A stretch of 64,000 nucleotides of DNA from Pseudoduganella namucuonensis (GTDB lineage: Bacteria > Pseudomonadota > Gammaproteobacteria > Burkholderiales > Burkholderiaceae_D): positions 273,743-337,742 of the forward strand of contig NZ_FPBO01000002.1 of NCBI RefSeq assembly GCF_900116645.1, in the 5' to 3' direction. Position numbers and translations under genes: made by a program. Position 1 is the first letter of the stretch. Every line of letters begins with the position of its first letter. Below the pieces are notes generated by a model, which worked only from the letters and a program-made list of their open reading frames with translations, made no database searches and was not told the DNA's origin. Below, in pieces: positions 1 through 8,597 of this stretch.

Positions 1-1315
1 ATTTCATCTCCTTCAAAATTTGCGCCTTGCACTCGCCGAATCCGATCGACCGGTAGCCATCCCGATGGCACACACCGCGCAGCCATATGATGTCGCCGTT
101 TTCAAGGAACAGGCGCGTTTCCCCCGAAGGCAAGCGCATCGGCTCCTTGCCCCCGGCATTGAACTCGACCAGGCAGCCGCTGTTCTCGCGCTCGGGGCCG
201 GAGACGGTCCCGCTGGACAACAAGTCGCCGGTCTGCAGGTTGCATCCGTTGCTGGCCTGATGCGTCAGCATCTGCGTCAGCGTCCAGTATTGATCCTCGA
301 ACCGCGGCTGCGACAGCAGCACCGGGTCCATGCCATTGTCCCGCATGGCCTGCGTCTGCAACAGCACTTGCAGCGCGATCGAGATGCCGCCCCGGGCCGC
401 ATGCGCGGGCGAGGTCAGCCCCGCCGGCAGCGCCGGCTCGTCTTCGCCCCGCGTCGGCGCCGCCACGCGAAATGGCGCCAGCGCGTCCAGCGTGACGACC
501 CAGGGCGACACGCTGGTCATGAAGCTCTTGGCGAGGAAGGGCCCCAATGGATAACTTTCCCAAATCTGGATATCGCGCGCCGACCAGTCATTGACCAGGC
601 ATAAGCCGAACATGTGGCTCTCGGCATCGTCGATCGAAATCGTCGCGCCCAATGGATTGCCGCCCCCGACAAAGCATCCCACCTCGAGTTCGAAGTCGAG
701 CCATTGGGTCGGCGCGTAGCCCTGCCCCGCGGCCGCGGAGGCGCCGGTTTGTCCGCGCGGCCGGACGCACGGCGTTCCACTCACGACCACGCTGGAGGCG
801 CGGCCGTGGTAGCCAATCGGCATGTGCCTGAAATTGGGCGCCACCGGCATGTCGGGCCGCGACAGCTCCCCGGTGCGGCGGGCGTGATGGATCGACGTGA
901 AGAAGTCCGTGAAGTCCCCGATACGCGCAGGCAGATGCATGCGCGCGCCGCTCATCGGCACCAGGCAGCGGGCTGCCGGGGCGATGTTGGCGTTGCTGAC
1001 GTGCAAGAGTTCGAATACGGCGCGCCGCAACGCCAGCCTGGCGCCCGGGCCACGCGACATCAGCAGGTTGAGGCTGTCGCTGTGCAGCGCGGCGGCATGG
1101 CTTTCAAGGCCCGGCAACAGGCCGCCGTCCAAAGCCGCCGCCAAATCCAGGATCTGATCCCCGATCGCGGCGCCGATCCGGCCGGCCGCTGCCGCTCCCG
1201 AAGAAAAGACCCCAAGCGGAAGATTCTGGATGGGAAACTCGGCGCCCGGCTCATTGGCACTGCTCACCCAACTTTGCGCGCGCGGGTCATGTGTGTGGTC
1301 GGTTTTCGTGCTCAT
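1..1315 (-). CDS. Fumarylacetoacetase-type hydrolase (3' end cut by window edge)
   Basis: I translated this minus-strand frame by hand: 438 codons from the ATG at 1315, with no stop before base 1, so only the last residues and the stop are missing. The family hydrolyses C-C bonds of beta-diketo acids; the classical member splits fumarylacetoacetate to fumarate and acetoacetate. The active site is intact: metal ligands D137 in DFTDFF, E209 and E211 in DFELEVG and D243 in NDWSARD, and the catalytic H144 in SIHHA. The C-terminal IGFGEC motif is present. Its place in a CoA-transferase/hydratase operon beside a hydroxylase system suggests it cleaves a ring-opened or diketone intermediate. No homogentisate dioxygenase or maleylacetoacetate isomerase is visible nearby, so the true substrate is open. 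Confidence 0.9.
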   Translation of the reverse strand, partial: MSTKTDHTHDPRAQSWVSSANEPGAEFPIQNLPLGVFSSGAAAAGRIGAAIGDQILDLAAALDGGLLPGLESHAAALHSDSLNLLMSRGPGARLALRRAVFELLHVSNANIAPAARCLVPMSGARMHLPARIGDFTDFFTSIHHARRTGELSRPDMPVAPNFRHMPIGYHGRASSVVVSGTPCVRPRGQTGASAAAGQGYAPTQWLDFELEVGCFVGGGNPLGATISIDDAESHMFGLCLVNDWSARDIQIWESYPLGPFLAKSFMTSVSPWVVTLDALAPFRVAAPTRGEDEPALPAGLTSPAHAARGGISIALQVLLQTQAMRDNGMDPVLLSQPRFEDQYWTLTQMLTHQASNGCNLQTGDLLSSGTVSGPERENSGCLVEFNAGGKEPMRLPSGETRLFLENGDIIWLRGVCHRDGYRSIGFGECKAQILKEMK

Positions 1316-1332
1316 GGCGTTCCCGGCGGCGG

Positions 1333-2625
1333 CTATGCGGCGACAACGCCCGCGTCCGCCGTGCTGGCCCGGTCCGCGGATTGCGCTGGTTGAGGAACCG
1401 GAACGACCGGACTCGAACGCTGATGCTCGACCAGCATGCCGGAGGTCTTCAGCGCGTCGATTTCCTGCGCGCTCATGCCGAGGCCGGCAAACACTTCGGC
1501 ATTGTGCTCGCCGCGGAAAGCGGGCAAGCCGGGCGGATCCAGCGTGTCTTCCGAGAAGCGCCATGGACGGCCATGCAGGCGATACGTGCCGCCGCGCCGG
1601 TCCGGAACGTCGTGCACAGCGCCCCAGTATGCGGCCCATTCGGTTTCCGCAAGCTCCTTCATGGTGCGGATTTCACCCATCGCGATCTTGGACTCGTCCA
1701 ACTGCGCGTCGAGCGACTTCATGTCGCGGAACGTCAGCATCCAGGTTTGGATGATCTCGTGCAGGGCGTCGTAATTTTGGGAGCGCAGCGCCGCGGTGGC
1801 GAAACGCGGGTCGCTGGCAAGCTCGACCCGGCGCATGGCCATCAGGTACTGGGGAAAGGTCAGGCTGCTGACCAGGCTCGCCGGCGTCAGGAAGCGCTCG
1901 CCGCCCGGGCCCACCCAGAACGCGCCGTCGGTGGCGCCCAGCACCGCCGGTTCGGCGCCGGTGTCGACACCGGCCAGGTCGACGTGCGCGCGCTCGTTGA
2001 TCGCCAGCATGACCGCCGCCATGGCCACGTCGATGTACTGGCCGCGGCCCGTGGTCGCGCGCCGCTGTACCGCCGCCAGTACGCCTATCGTCGCTTGCAA
2101 TCCGGCGTAGACGTCCGCGTGCGACAGCGGGTCCGGCCGCCACCGGGTCAAATTGTCGCCGTAGTGGCGGAGGGTATTGTGCGTGAAGCCCGTCTCGGCC
2201 TGCACCGTCGGCGCGTAGGCCATGCGCGAGGCCCACGGGCCGCCCTGGCCGTAACCGGAGATCGACACGTAGATCAGGCGCGGATTGTGGCGCGACAGCG
2301 CTTCATAGTCGAGCCCGAAGAACTTGAGCGTGCCGGCGCGGAAATTCTCGACGAAGATGTCCGCGTCTTCGCACAGTTTGAAGATCAGCTCGCGCGCGCC
2401 GGGCACGTTCAGATCGATGCTGACATTGCGCTTGCCCACGTTCTGCTGCGCGTAGTAGCCGGACATGCCATCATCAAACGGGAAGGAAAAGCGCGAGACG
2501 TCGGGCCGCGGCGGCTCGACCTTGATCACCTCCGCTCCCAGATCGCCCAGGGTGCGGGCGCACAGGGGGCCCGCCAGCACGCGGGACAAGTCGACGACCT
2601 TCAGGCCTTGCAGTGGTCCAGACAT
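1333..2625 (-). CDS. CaiB/BaiF (class III) CoA-transferase
   Basis: This 430-residue protein opens with the family signature GLKVVDLSRVLAGP, followed by LGDLGAEVIKVEPP, which forms the CoA-binding start of the CaiB fold. The Asp in SHADVYAG is the likely acyl-carrying catalytic residue. Family members move CoA from a donor thioester to a carboxylate by a ping-pong mechanism. I chose the ATG at 2625, with GAGGGG about 12 bases upstream; a GTG three codons earlier is the alternative. The start is 3 bases after the stop of the upstream hydratase gene, so the two are co-transcribed. It probably activates an acid produced by the neighbouring oxidation genes. The substrate is unknown. Confidence 0.9.
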   Translation of the reverse strand: MSGPLQGLKVVDLSRVLAGPLCARTLGDLGAEVIKVEPPRPDVSRFSFPFDDGMSGYYAQQNVGKRNVSIDLNVPGARELIFKLCEDADIFVENFRAGTLKFFGLDYEALSRHNPRLIYVSISGYGQGGPWASRMAYAPTVQAETGFTHNTLRHYGDNLTRWRPDPLSHADVYAGLQATIGVLAAVQRRATTGRGQYIDVAMAAVMLAINERAHVDLAGVDTGAEPAVLGATDGAFWVGPGGERFLTPASLVSSLTFPQYLMAMRRVELASDPRFATAALRSQNYDALHEIIQTWMLTFRDMKSLDAQLDESKIAMGEIRTMKELAETEWAAYWGAVHDVPDRRGGTYRLHGRPWRFSEDTLDPPGLPAFRGEHNAEVFAGLGMSAQEIDALKTSGMLVEHQRSSPVVPVPQPAQSADRASTADAGVVAA

Positions 2626-2627
2626 GG

Positions 2628-3422
2628 TCAGCACCCCTCGAACTTGGTCAAGCCGGGGCCTTGCGCCAGGAAGGAGGCGAGTCCGGCCTTGACGTCCTTG
2701 GAGGCCCAGATGGGCTTCTGCAACTCGGCCATGGCCAGATCGGCCGCCTCGACGCCTTCGTTGGCGGCAATGGCCGCGATCTTCTTGGTCGCGGCATGGG
2801 CGACGGTCGGTCCGTTCGCGAGTTCCGTGGCCACGCCCAGGGCGACGGTGTCGAGGCGGTCGTCGGGCACCACCAGATTGATCAGCCCCCAGCGCTCCAG
2901 GGTTTCGGCGTCATAGCGGCGGCCCAGCATCGACATTTCCTTGGCCCGCGCCAAGCCGATGCGCTGCACCTGCCGCTGAATGCCCCCCATGAGCGGGTGC
3001 AAGCCCAGCGCGCTTTCGACCGAGCCCAACTTCGCCGACGCGGCGGCCACGACGTAGTCGGAAGCCAGCGCCAATTCGAGTCCGCCGCCAAGGCAGGCGC
3101 CACGAACGCTTGCCACGATCGGGATCGGCAGCGCCTCGAAAGCCTGCAGGAGATCCAGCACGCCCAACTCCATCGCGGGGGCGGCTTTCCCGGTGGTGGC
3201 TTCCTCGATCAGGGCGTCGAACAGCGTGACGTCGGCGCCGGCGCAAAAGTTCCTCAGGTTGCTTCGGAGCACAATCGCACGCCCGCCCTGCTCGACCGCC
3301 TCCCGCATCGCCGCGACCAAGGGGGTGAGCAGCCTTGGCCCCATGATGTTGTGCGGATTGGAATTCATCGATAGCACGATCACATTCCCGTGCCGCTCCT
3401 TGAGGATAACATCGTCATTCAT
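2628..3422 (-). CDS. Enoyl-CoA hydratase/isomerase family protein
   Basis: This is a 264-residue crotonase-fold protein. Both catalytic glutamates of true hydratases are present with the normal spacing of 20: E116 in GGGLELA and E136 in SVESA. The oxyanion-hole stretches FCAGAD and GACLGGG are also intact. It should hydrate an enoyl-CoA or cleave a related thioester in the cytoplasm. It is the first gene of the operon that continues into the CoA-transferase and the fumarylacetoacetase-like hydrolase. A 15-bp palindrome lies 27 bases upstream of the start, well placed for a repressor. Confidence 0.9.
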   Translation of the reverse strand: MNDDVILKERHGNVIVLSMNSNPHNIMGPRLLTPLVAAMREAVEQGGRAIVLRSNLRNFCAGADVTLFDALIEEATTGKAAPAMELGVLDLLQAFEALPIPIVASVRGACLGGGLELALASDYVVAAASAKLGSVESALGLHPLMGGIQRQVQRIGLARAKEMSMLGRRYDAETLERWGLINLVVPDDRLDTVALGVATELANGPTVAHAATKKIAAIAANEGVEAADLAMAELQKPIWASKDVKAGLASFLAQGPGLTKFEGC

Positions 3423-3448
3423 TACTCATCTCCTATTTTCGCGTCAAT

Positions 3449-3463
3449 CTTATCAATGATAAG
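3449..3463. promoter_or_regulatory. Perfect palindrome, putative TetR operator O1
   Basis: CTTATCAATGATAAG has two perfect 7-base arms around one central base. It sits 27 bases upstream of the enoyl-CoA hydratase start. The same 15 bases recur inside the longer palindrome at 3651-3673. Assignment to one of the two adjacent TetR proteins is inference. Confidence 0.6.
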
Positions 3464-3650
3464 TTTAGCGCGGCAGTTGAATTCTTTTATCCAGCACGAC
3501 ACCACTGGGTTTGCTTTCCGCGGGAAATCCGGCATCGGCTCACTCCCGGGCGGACACTGATTCGGCCAAGCCGGGCGATCGACGCCACACGGTGGGCAGG
3601 GCCGCATATCCACGCATCCGGTTGAGGGATGCCGCCCCTTGAGCCACGCG

Positions 3651-3673
3651 ACATCTTATCAATGATAAGATGT
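3651..3673. promoter_or_regulatory. Perfect 23-bp palindrome, putative TetR operator O2
   Basis: Two perfect 11-base arms (ACATCTTATCA and its complement) flank one central base. The inner 15 bases are identical to the palindrome at 3449-3463, about 205 bases away. Two copies of one palindrome in one divergent region fit cooperative binding or control of both directions. Confidence 0.65.
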
Positions 3674-3820
3674 ACTGAAAAAAAACGAGCCGGTAGAGGA
3701 AAGATATGTCATGGGGAGAAGGATGTCAAGCGGTAATTTCACGGGCTCGCCCGCGCCGGATCGCCGCCGCCGGGGCTCGCGACGCCGCCACCGATGGTCC
3801 CGTCCGGATTCATCCCCGGT

Positions 3821-3836
3821 GATGAATTTATTCATC
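3821..3836. promoter_or_regulatory. Perfect 16-bp palindrome upstream of TetR gene
   Basis: GATGAATTTATTCATC has 7-base perfect arms with a two-base centre. It differs in sequence from the two upstream palindromes. It lies about 130 bases before the chosen TetR start at 3968, which suggests an autoregulatory site or the site of the second TetR protein. Confidence 0.5.
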
Positions 3837-3967
3837 TTAGCAGCGCTAATATTGCTACAATCACTTCGCAGCGGCGGCTTGCGAGCCCTCGTGGCCTGTC
3901 AAGGCCGCGTAACGAACCAGGGCCACCTCGCGCGCCAGAATGGAACACACGCTTATACACTCTCATC

Positions 3968-4756
3968 ATGCAAAAAATATCCCTTTCGACCCCATCCGAG
4001 GAGTCCGACGCAGCGGCCGAAATTGCTTCCGGCGCCGCGAAAAAACCGGCGCGCGCATCCAGGGCGGCCTCCCCCTCGTATCACCATGGCGACCTCCGCA
4101 ACGCCCTGATCGTCGCAGGACGCCGTCTGCTGAACGAGATAGGCGCCAACGAATTGAGCCTCAGGCACGTGGCCCGCTCGGTGGGCGTCTCCATTGCCGC
4201 GCCCTCCCACCACTTCGAGGGCAAAGATGGATTGCTGGCCGCAATCGCCTCGGACGGCTTCCACGAACTCGCCGCGCTGCGCCGCGGCATCGTCGCGTCG
4301 ACAACCGATCCGCTGCGAAGGCTCTACCGGATTATGGAGTGTTATGTCAGCTTTGCCGAGCGTGAAAAAGGGCTCTTCTACTTGATGGTCGGCCCTCGAA
4401 TGTGGGACAAGAAGAAGCCCCCCAGGGAGCTGAACGCATTGGCGACATCTTCGTTTAACCTGTTCGCGTCCGCCGTCTGCGAGTACGCCAGCGCCAAAGG
4501 ATGGACCGACAAGGATTTTGAACTGTTGGTACACGCCGCCTGGTCGGTTGAACATGGGGTGGCGATGCTGATCCTTACAAACCAGGTTCCCGGCCCCGGT
4601 CGCAAGATGAAAGCCGAGCACATGGTCCAATTTTCGCTCTCGATGTTGTTGAACGGCATCGCAGCTGGCCCCGAGAATTTCGCCCAAATAGAAAGTCAAG
4701 TCGCTCCCGGGAGCGCTGCGCCCGATTCCGCCCGCGGCGGCAGGAAAAAGCGGTGA
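3968..4756 (+). CDS. TetR/AcrR family regulator (YHHGDLR type)
   Basis: This is a 262-residue regulator. Residues 1-35 are a low-complexity Ala/Lys-rich tail. The helix-turn-helix then begins with YHHGDLR, a hallmark of the TetR subgroup with a WHG-type C-terminal domain, and continues through SLRHVARSVGVS and HHFEGKDGLLAAI. The rest is the helical ligand-binding and dimer domain. The start at 3968 keeps the palindrome at 3821-3836 outside the coding region; no strong ribosome binding site is visible, and an in-frame ATG at 3794 is less likely. It likely represses the divergent catabolic operon until an acyl-CoA or hydrophobic ligand binds. Confidence 0.85.
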   Translation: MQKISLSTPSEESDAAAEIASGAAKKPARASRAASPSYHHGDLRNALIVAGRRLLNEIGANELSLRHVARSVGVSIAAPSHHFEGKDGLLAAIASDGFHELAALRRGIVASTTDPLRRLYRIMECYVSFAEREKGLFYLMVGPRMWDKKKPPRELNALATSSFNLFASAVCEYASAKGWTDKDFELLVHAAWSVEHGVAMLILTNQVPGPGRKMKAEHMVQFSLSMLLNGIAAGPENFAQIESQVAPGSAAPDSARGGRKKR

Positions 4757-4823
4757 TGATCCGGCCAGATGACGAACTGCTTGCTCGTTGGGCGAACCGA
4801 AGACAAGAGGTGAGCTGTTGAAC

Positions 4824-5441
4824 ATGAATAGAGCGGCCATTTCCCCCAGCCCGGCCCGTGGCCCGGTCGACCATGAGGTGCGGGATCAGATCGTCGCGGC
4901 GGCGACCGAGCATTTCCGCTTGTACGGCTACGAGAAGACGACCGTTTCCGACCTTGCCAAGGCCATTGGCTTTTCCAAGGCCTATATCTACAAGTTCTTC
5001 GATTCCAAGCAGGCCATCGGCGAAGTGATTTGCGCAAAATGCCTGCACGAAATCGAAACGGATGTCAGAACGGCCATCGATGCGGTCGACCGTCCGCCCG
5101 AGAAGCTGCGGCGGATGTTCAAGGCGATCGTCGAGTCGAGCCTTCGCCTGTTCGTTGAAAATCGCAAGCTCCATGACATTGCGGTCTCGGCCGCCGCCGA
5201 GCGCTGGGAGGCGGTGCGCGCCTTCGACGGGCGCATCCAGGCGATATTGCGGGACACCCTGCGCCAAGGGCGCGAAACGGAGGAGTTCGAGCGCAAGACG
5301 CCGCTCGACGAGACGGCGACGGCGGTTTTCCTGGTGATGCGCCCTTACTTCAATCCGGCGCTATTGCAGTACAACTATGAGTACGCCGAGGAGGCACGGC
5401 CCCATCTCTCCAACCTGGTGCTGCGGAGCTTGTCGCCGTGA
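4824..5441 (+). CDS. TetR/AcrR family regulator
   Basis: This is a 205-residue protein with a standard TetR DNA-binding domain near residues 15-60 (TTVSDLAKAIGFSKAYIYKFFDSK). The helical ligand domain has no family I can name. The ATG at 4824 follows AGAGGTGAG by about 10 bases, which decides it over an upstream in-frame start at 4788. It lies 67 bases after the first TetR gene in the same direction, so both may share a transcript. Its last 92 bases overlap, on the other strand, the 3' end of the GMC oxidoreductase gene. That convergent overlap is unusual and could give antisense interference. Confidence 0.87.
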   Translation: MNRAAISPSPARGPVDHEVRDQIVAAATEHFRLYGYEKTTVSDLAKAIGFSKAYIYKFFDSKQAIGEVICAKCLHEIETDVRTAIDAVDRPPEKLRRMFKAIVESSLRLFVENRKLHDIAVSAAAERWEAVRAFDGRIQAILRDTLRQGRETEEFERKTPLDETATAVFLVMRPYFNPALLQYNYEYAEEARPHLSNLVLRSLSP

Positions 5442-7056
5442 TCGCGGGTGAGCCGCCTGCGGCGCCCCACGCCGCCGGGATCTGCGCCATCGCGTGTTCG
5501 GCGAGTGCCGTGATCGTCAGCGACGGATTCACGCCGGGATTCGCCGGCATCGCGGACCCATCGCACACCAGCAAGTTGCGGTAACCGAACACGCGCAGTT
5601 GGCGGTCAACCACGCCGCTGGCTGGATCTTCACCAATGACGGCACCGCCGATCAAGTGGGCCGTGGTCGGAATGTTGCCCAGTGCCTCGAGCGTATTGCT
5701 TTGAGCGATGCCGCCGGTGTGCCCGGCCAGCCACTTGGCCGCCCGGTTGCCGGCTTCGATGTACGTCGGGTTCGGCTTGTCGCGATTCTGGGTGGAGGCC
5801 AGGCGGTAGCCGCCGCCAAACCAGCGCTTGCTGGCACGCAGCGCGATGGCGTTGTCGAGCGCCTGCATCACCAGCAGCATGACCATGCGCCGGCTCCAGC
5901 CCACCGGCGACAGCGTCTTCAGCCACTGCACCGGGTGCGCTGCGATGCTGCCCAGCCACTTCAGCGGCCGCGTGATGCTGTTGCCCTTGCCGACCAGCAC
6001 CGTATAAAGCATGCCAACGAAGTCGGCGTTGCGGCCATAGTTGATGAACTCGATATGCGTGTCATGGTTGACGTGCACGCTGCAGCTGATGGCCACATCG
6101 TTCCAGGTGTTGCGGTCCTCGGGCAGGAGCACGGTCAGGATCGATTCGCTGTTGGTGCGCACCAGCTCGCCGAGACGGTCGCTGATGCGGGGCAACGAGC
6201 CGCCGTGCTTGCAGTTGGCCAGCAATTCGTTGGTGCCGAGCGCCCCGCCGGCGAACACCACGCCGCGCGCGGTGTGGGTCTGGCGATCGCGCGCGAACCA
6301 CGCGCCGGGGCGCTGCGTGGTCACACGGTAGCCTTCGCTGCCGTCGGCGGCGCCGAGCGGGGTCACGTCCACGACCTCGCGTTCCGCCAGGATTTGCACG
6401 CCGCGCTTCTCGGCGAACCACAGGTAGTTCTTCACCAGCGTGTTCTTGGCGCCGACGCGGCAGCCCACCATGCAGGCGCCGCAGCGCGTGCATCCGGTGC
6501 GGTCGGGGCCTTCGCCGCCGAAGTAGGGATCGCTGACGGTCTTGCCCGGCTCGCCGAAGTACACCGCGCAGGGTGTGCGGGTGAAGGTGTCCTCGGTGCC
6601 GAAGTGTTTGGCCATCTCGCGGATCAGTTGCTGGCTGACCGAATCGAAGGGCACGGGCGTCACGCCGAGCATGCGCTCGGCCGTGTCGTAGTGCGGCTGC
6701 AGCAGCTTGCTCCAACTGCCGAGCGTGCGCCACTGCGCATTCTCGAAGAATTCAGGCTTGGCGCGGTACAGCGTGTTGGAGTACACGATGCTGCCGCCAC
6801 CGACGCCGGCCCCGCTGACGGCCAAGGCGTGTCGAAACAGCGCCATGCGAAAGATGCCCTTCAGGCCCAGCGCCGGTGCCCACACGAACTTGCCCAACTG
6901 CCAGGCCGACTTGGGGAAGTCTTCGTCGCGATACCGCCGGCCGCGCTCGAGCACGCCGACGCGATAGCCCTTGTCCGCAAGGCGCAGCGCCGAGACGCTG
7001 CCGCCAAAACCGGAGCCTATGACAAGCCAGTCGAAATCAAAATTGGCCGATTTCAT
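5350..7056 (-). CDS. GMC-family oxidoreductase with four-cysteine cluster motif
   Basis: This 568-residue FAD enzyme has the dinucleotide-binding motif IGSGFGGS near residue 15 and the GGGSIVYSN stretch of the cholesterol/choline oxidase group. Its C-terminal half contains DGSAMPANPGVNPSLTI, typical of GMC flavoproteins. GCTRCGACMVGC gives a C-x2-C-x2-C-x3-C motif like an iron-sulphur site, seen in a membrane-associated subgroup of alcohol dehydrogenases. The ATG at 7056 follows TGGAGACATCA; a start four codons upstream would overlap this ribosome site. Likely role: oxidation of an alcohol made by the neighbouring hydroxylase. The 3' end overlaps the convergent TetR gene by 92 bases. Confidence 0.87.
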   Translation of the reverse strand: MKSANFDFDWLVIGSGFGGSVSALRLADKGYRVGVLERGRRYRDEDFPKSAWQLGKFVWAPALGLKGIFRMALFRHALAVSGAGVGGGSIVYSNTLYRAKPEFFENAQWRTLGSWSKLLQPHYDTAERMLGVTPVPFDSVSQQLIREMAKHFGTEDTFTRTPCAVYFGEPGKTVSDPYFGGEGPDRTGCTRCGACMVGCRVGAKNTLVKNYLWFAEKRGVQILAEREVVDVTPLGAADGSEGYRVTTQRPGAWFARDRQTHTARGVVFAGGALGTNELLANCKHGGSLPRISDRLGELVRTNSESILTVLLPEDRNTWNDVAISCSVHVNHDTHIEFINYGRNADFVGMLYTVLVGKGNSITRPLKWLGSIAAHPVQWLKTLSPVGWSRRMVMLLVMQALDNAIALRASKRWFGGGYRLASTQNRDKPNPTYIEAGNRAAKWLAGHTGGIAQSNTLEALGNIPTTAHLIGGAVIGEDPASGVVDRQLRVFGYRNLLVCDGSAMPANPGVNPSLTITALAEHAMAQIPAAWGAAGGSPAITATSSAAPGWRDGAVPPRRTHSCTAIAPD

Positions 7057-7118
7057 TGATGTCTCCATTTTTTGTAATTAATTCCGGCGGCGCCGGGCGC
7101 CGCTTGTTGAAGTTGCGC

Positions 7119-8285
7119 TCAAGTGGCGACGCGACCGGCCATCCGCTGGCGCTTCGACACCGAATTTTCCTGTAAGGCGAAACCCAGCGCGCGGTCCGGT
7201 GAGGCACCGTCCGAAAACAGGGCTTCCAGACCATCCTCCGTTTCGAGGACTTGCCACGCCCCCTCGGCACCGGAAGGCGGCGGACATACGACCGTCGGAC
7301 AGGCCGGCGTCTTCACCGTGACAGGCATGGCGGGATACTTGACCACGGTGGGCGTGCCAGTCAGCGTCGCCGCCAACGCGCGGCATTGGAACATGATCGG
7401 CATAACGAAAGGCAGCACGGAGCGGCCCACTTCGGCGCAGTCGCCCATGGCGAACACCCGCGGGTCGCTGGTCATCAGTTTTCCGTCGGTGACGATTCCG
7501 CGATGAACCTCGAGACCCGCCTGCGCCGCGAGCCCTATCCGCGGCTTCAACCCGATGGCGGACATGATGAGATCGCACCGCATCGACGAGCCATCCGAAA
7601 ACCCCACCGCCAATCCGGCGGCCGAGCGGTTCACCGACACGGCCGCCGCCTTGAACCGGAACGCGGCGCCGGCGTGTTCCAGCCTGGTTTGCAAGCGCCG
7701 GCTGGCTTGTGGCGGCATCAGACGCTCCAGCACCCGATCCGCCACATCCACGACGGTCGGATGGAAGCCGCGGGCCAGCAGATCGTTGGCGAATTCGCAT
7801 CCGATCAAGCCGGCACCCAAAATAAGCACATCCCGCGAGGTGCCGCGAGCGTCAAGCTCCGCCAGTGATTTCTCGAACAGGGAAAAGTCGTCCAGGTCGT
7901 TCACGGACAGGACGCTGTCCCCGCCATTCCCCTCCAGTACCGGGCGCGTGGGATCCGCGCCCATCGCCAGCACCAGCGTGCCGTAGGACTGCTTCATGCC
8001 ACCCTCGAGGTGGAGGCAACGTGCTTGCAAGTCGATTTCCACTACCTCGGTATGCGTGAGAATCCGCGCACGGAGTTCCTCCTCCATCGCCGCCGACGAC
8101 TTCAGGACGAGAGCGGCGGCGGATTTCTTCGCGCGGAGCGCGTTGGACAGCATGGGCTTTGAATAGAAATCGCCGGCGTCCCTGCTGATCATCACGATGG
8201 GAATAGTGGCGTCGAGCTTGCGCAACTCTTTGGCGAGGCTGTATCCGGCCAGTCCGGTGCCGATAATGACAATAGGTGAAACCAT
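7119..8285 (-). CDS. Rubredoxin-NAD(+) reductase-like FAD/NAD(P) oxidoreductase
   Basis: This 388-residue flavoprotein has two Rossmann motifs, IGTGLAGYSLA at the N-terminus and LGAGLIGCEFA in the NAD domain. The FAD-closing motif is FAMGDCAEVG. Size and layout match rubredoxin reductases of the AlkT/RubB type, which pass electrons from NAD(P)H to rubredoxin. The ATG at 8285 follows GGGAG. It lies between the GMC oxidase (62 bases downstream) and the rubredoxin (93 bases upstream), all on one strand. The three-gene context with a diiron membrane enzyme supports the electron-transfer call. Confidence 0.88.
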   Translation of the reverse strand: MVSPIVIIGTGLAGYSLAKELRKLDATIPIVMISRDAGDFYSKPMLSNALRAKKSAAALVLKSSAAMEEELRARILTHTEVVEIDLQARCLHLEGGMKQSYGTLVLAMGADPTRPVLEGNGGDSVLSVNDLDDFSLFEKSLAELDARGTSRDVLILGAGLIGCEFANDLLARGFHPTVVDVADRVLERLMPPQASRRLQTRLEHAGAAFRFKAAAVSVNRSAAGLAVGFSDGSSMRCDLIMSAIGLKPRIGLAAQAGLEVHRGIVTDGKLMTSDPRVFAMGDCAEVGRSVLPFVMPIMFQCRALAATLTGTPTVVKYPAMPVTVKTPACPTVVCPPPSGAEGAWQVLETEDGLEALFSDGASPDRALGFALQENSVSKRQRMAGRVAT

Positions 8286-8378
8286 AGTGCAACTCCCAAG
8301 TGCGACGGAACCTGATGTGCCAGGCGCTCGTTGATGCCCGCCCCCCTCCGTGGCAGAGGAACGGGGCATGGCCGTGTT

Positions 8379-8543
8379 TTAGTTTTCAATAAGGCGATAG
8401 TCGGACTTGAGTGCGCCGCATTCAAGGCATTGCCAATCGTCGGGAATATCTTCGAAGCGTGTGCCGGGAGCGATGCCGGAGTCCGGATCCCCCTTGGCTT
8501 CGTCATATACATGGGCACAGTAGGTGCAGCGGAACTTTCTCAT
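8379..8543 (-). CDS. Rubredoxin, 54 residues
   Basis: Translating this short frame gives a 54-residue protein with two CxxC knuckles, CTYCAHVYD near the start and CLECG near the end. It also has the family's [14 protein letters not shown] stretch before the second knuckle. This is a complete one-iron rubredoxin. The first knuckle has Ala where most rubredoxins have Gly. The gene starts at 8543 after TGGAGACACC. It should carry electrons from the adjacent reductase to the three-histidine-box membrane oxygenase at 9654-10604. The sequence upstream of its start is a near copy of that upstream of the oxygenase gene. Confidence 0.95.
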   Translation of the reverse strand: MRKFRCTYCAHVYDEAKGDPDSGIAPGTRFEDIPDDWQCLECGALKSDYRLIEN

Positions 8544-8590
8544 GGTGTCTCCAGATGGTTTCTTGTTGGTGAAGGATTCGGTCTGCGGCC
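8541..8590. repeat. 50-bp repeat also present at 10645-10694
   Basis: Reading both copies base by base gives 43 matches in 50. Each copy contains the start codon and ribosome site (TGGAGACACC on the minus strand) of a minus-strand frame: rubredoxin here, a 17-codon frame at the other copy. The matching upstream parts suggest a duplicated promoter/leader. Confidence 0.8.
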
Positions 8591-8597
8591 AGGATCG

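Larger units (their letters stand above)
3423..3967. other. Divergent intergenic region with three palindromes, no gene seen
   Basis: This 545-base stretch separates the leftward catabolic operon from the rightward TetR gene. I see no convincing coding sequence; a 63-codon minus-strand frame at 3422-3613 has proline-rich, family-free content. The stretch carries three perfect palindromes, listed separately, which are the most likely functional content. Confidence 0.6.

Noticed and set aside
3422..3613. 63-codon minus-strand frame before the hydratase gene
   Set aside because: It covers a putative operator, is rich in Pro and Cys without motif, and has no ribosome site.
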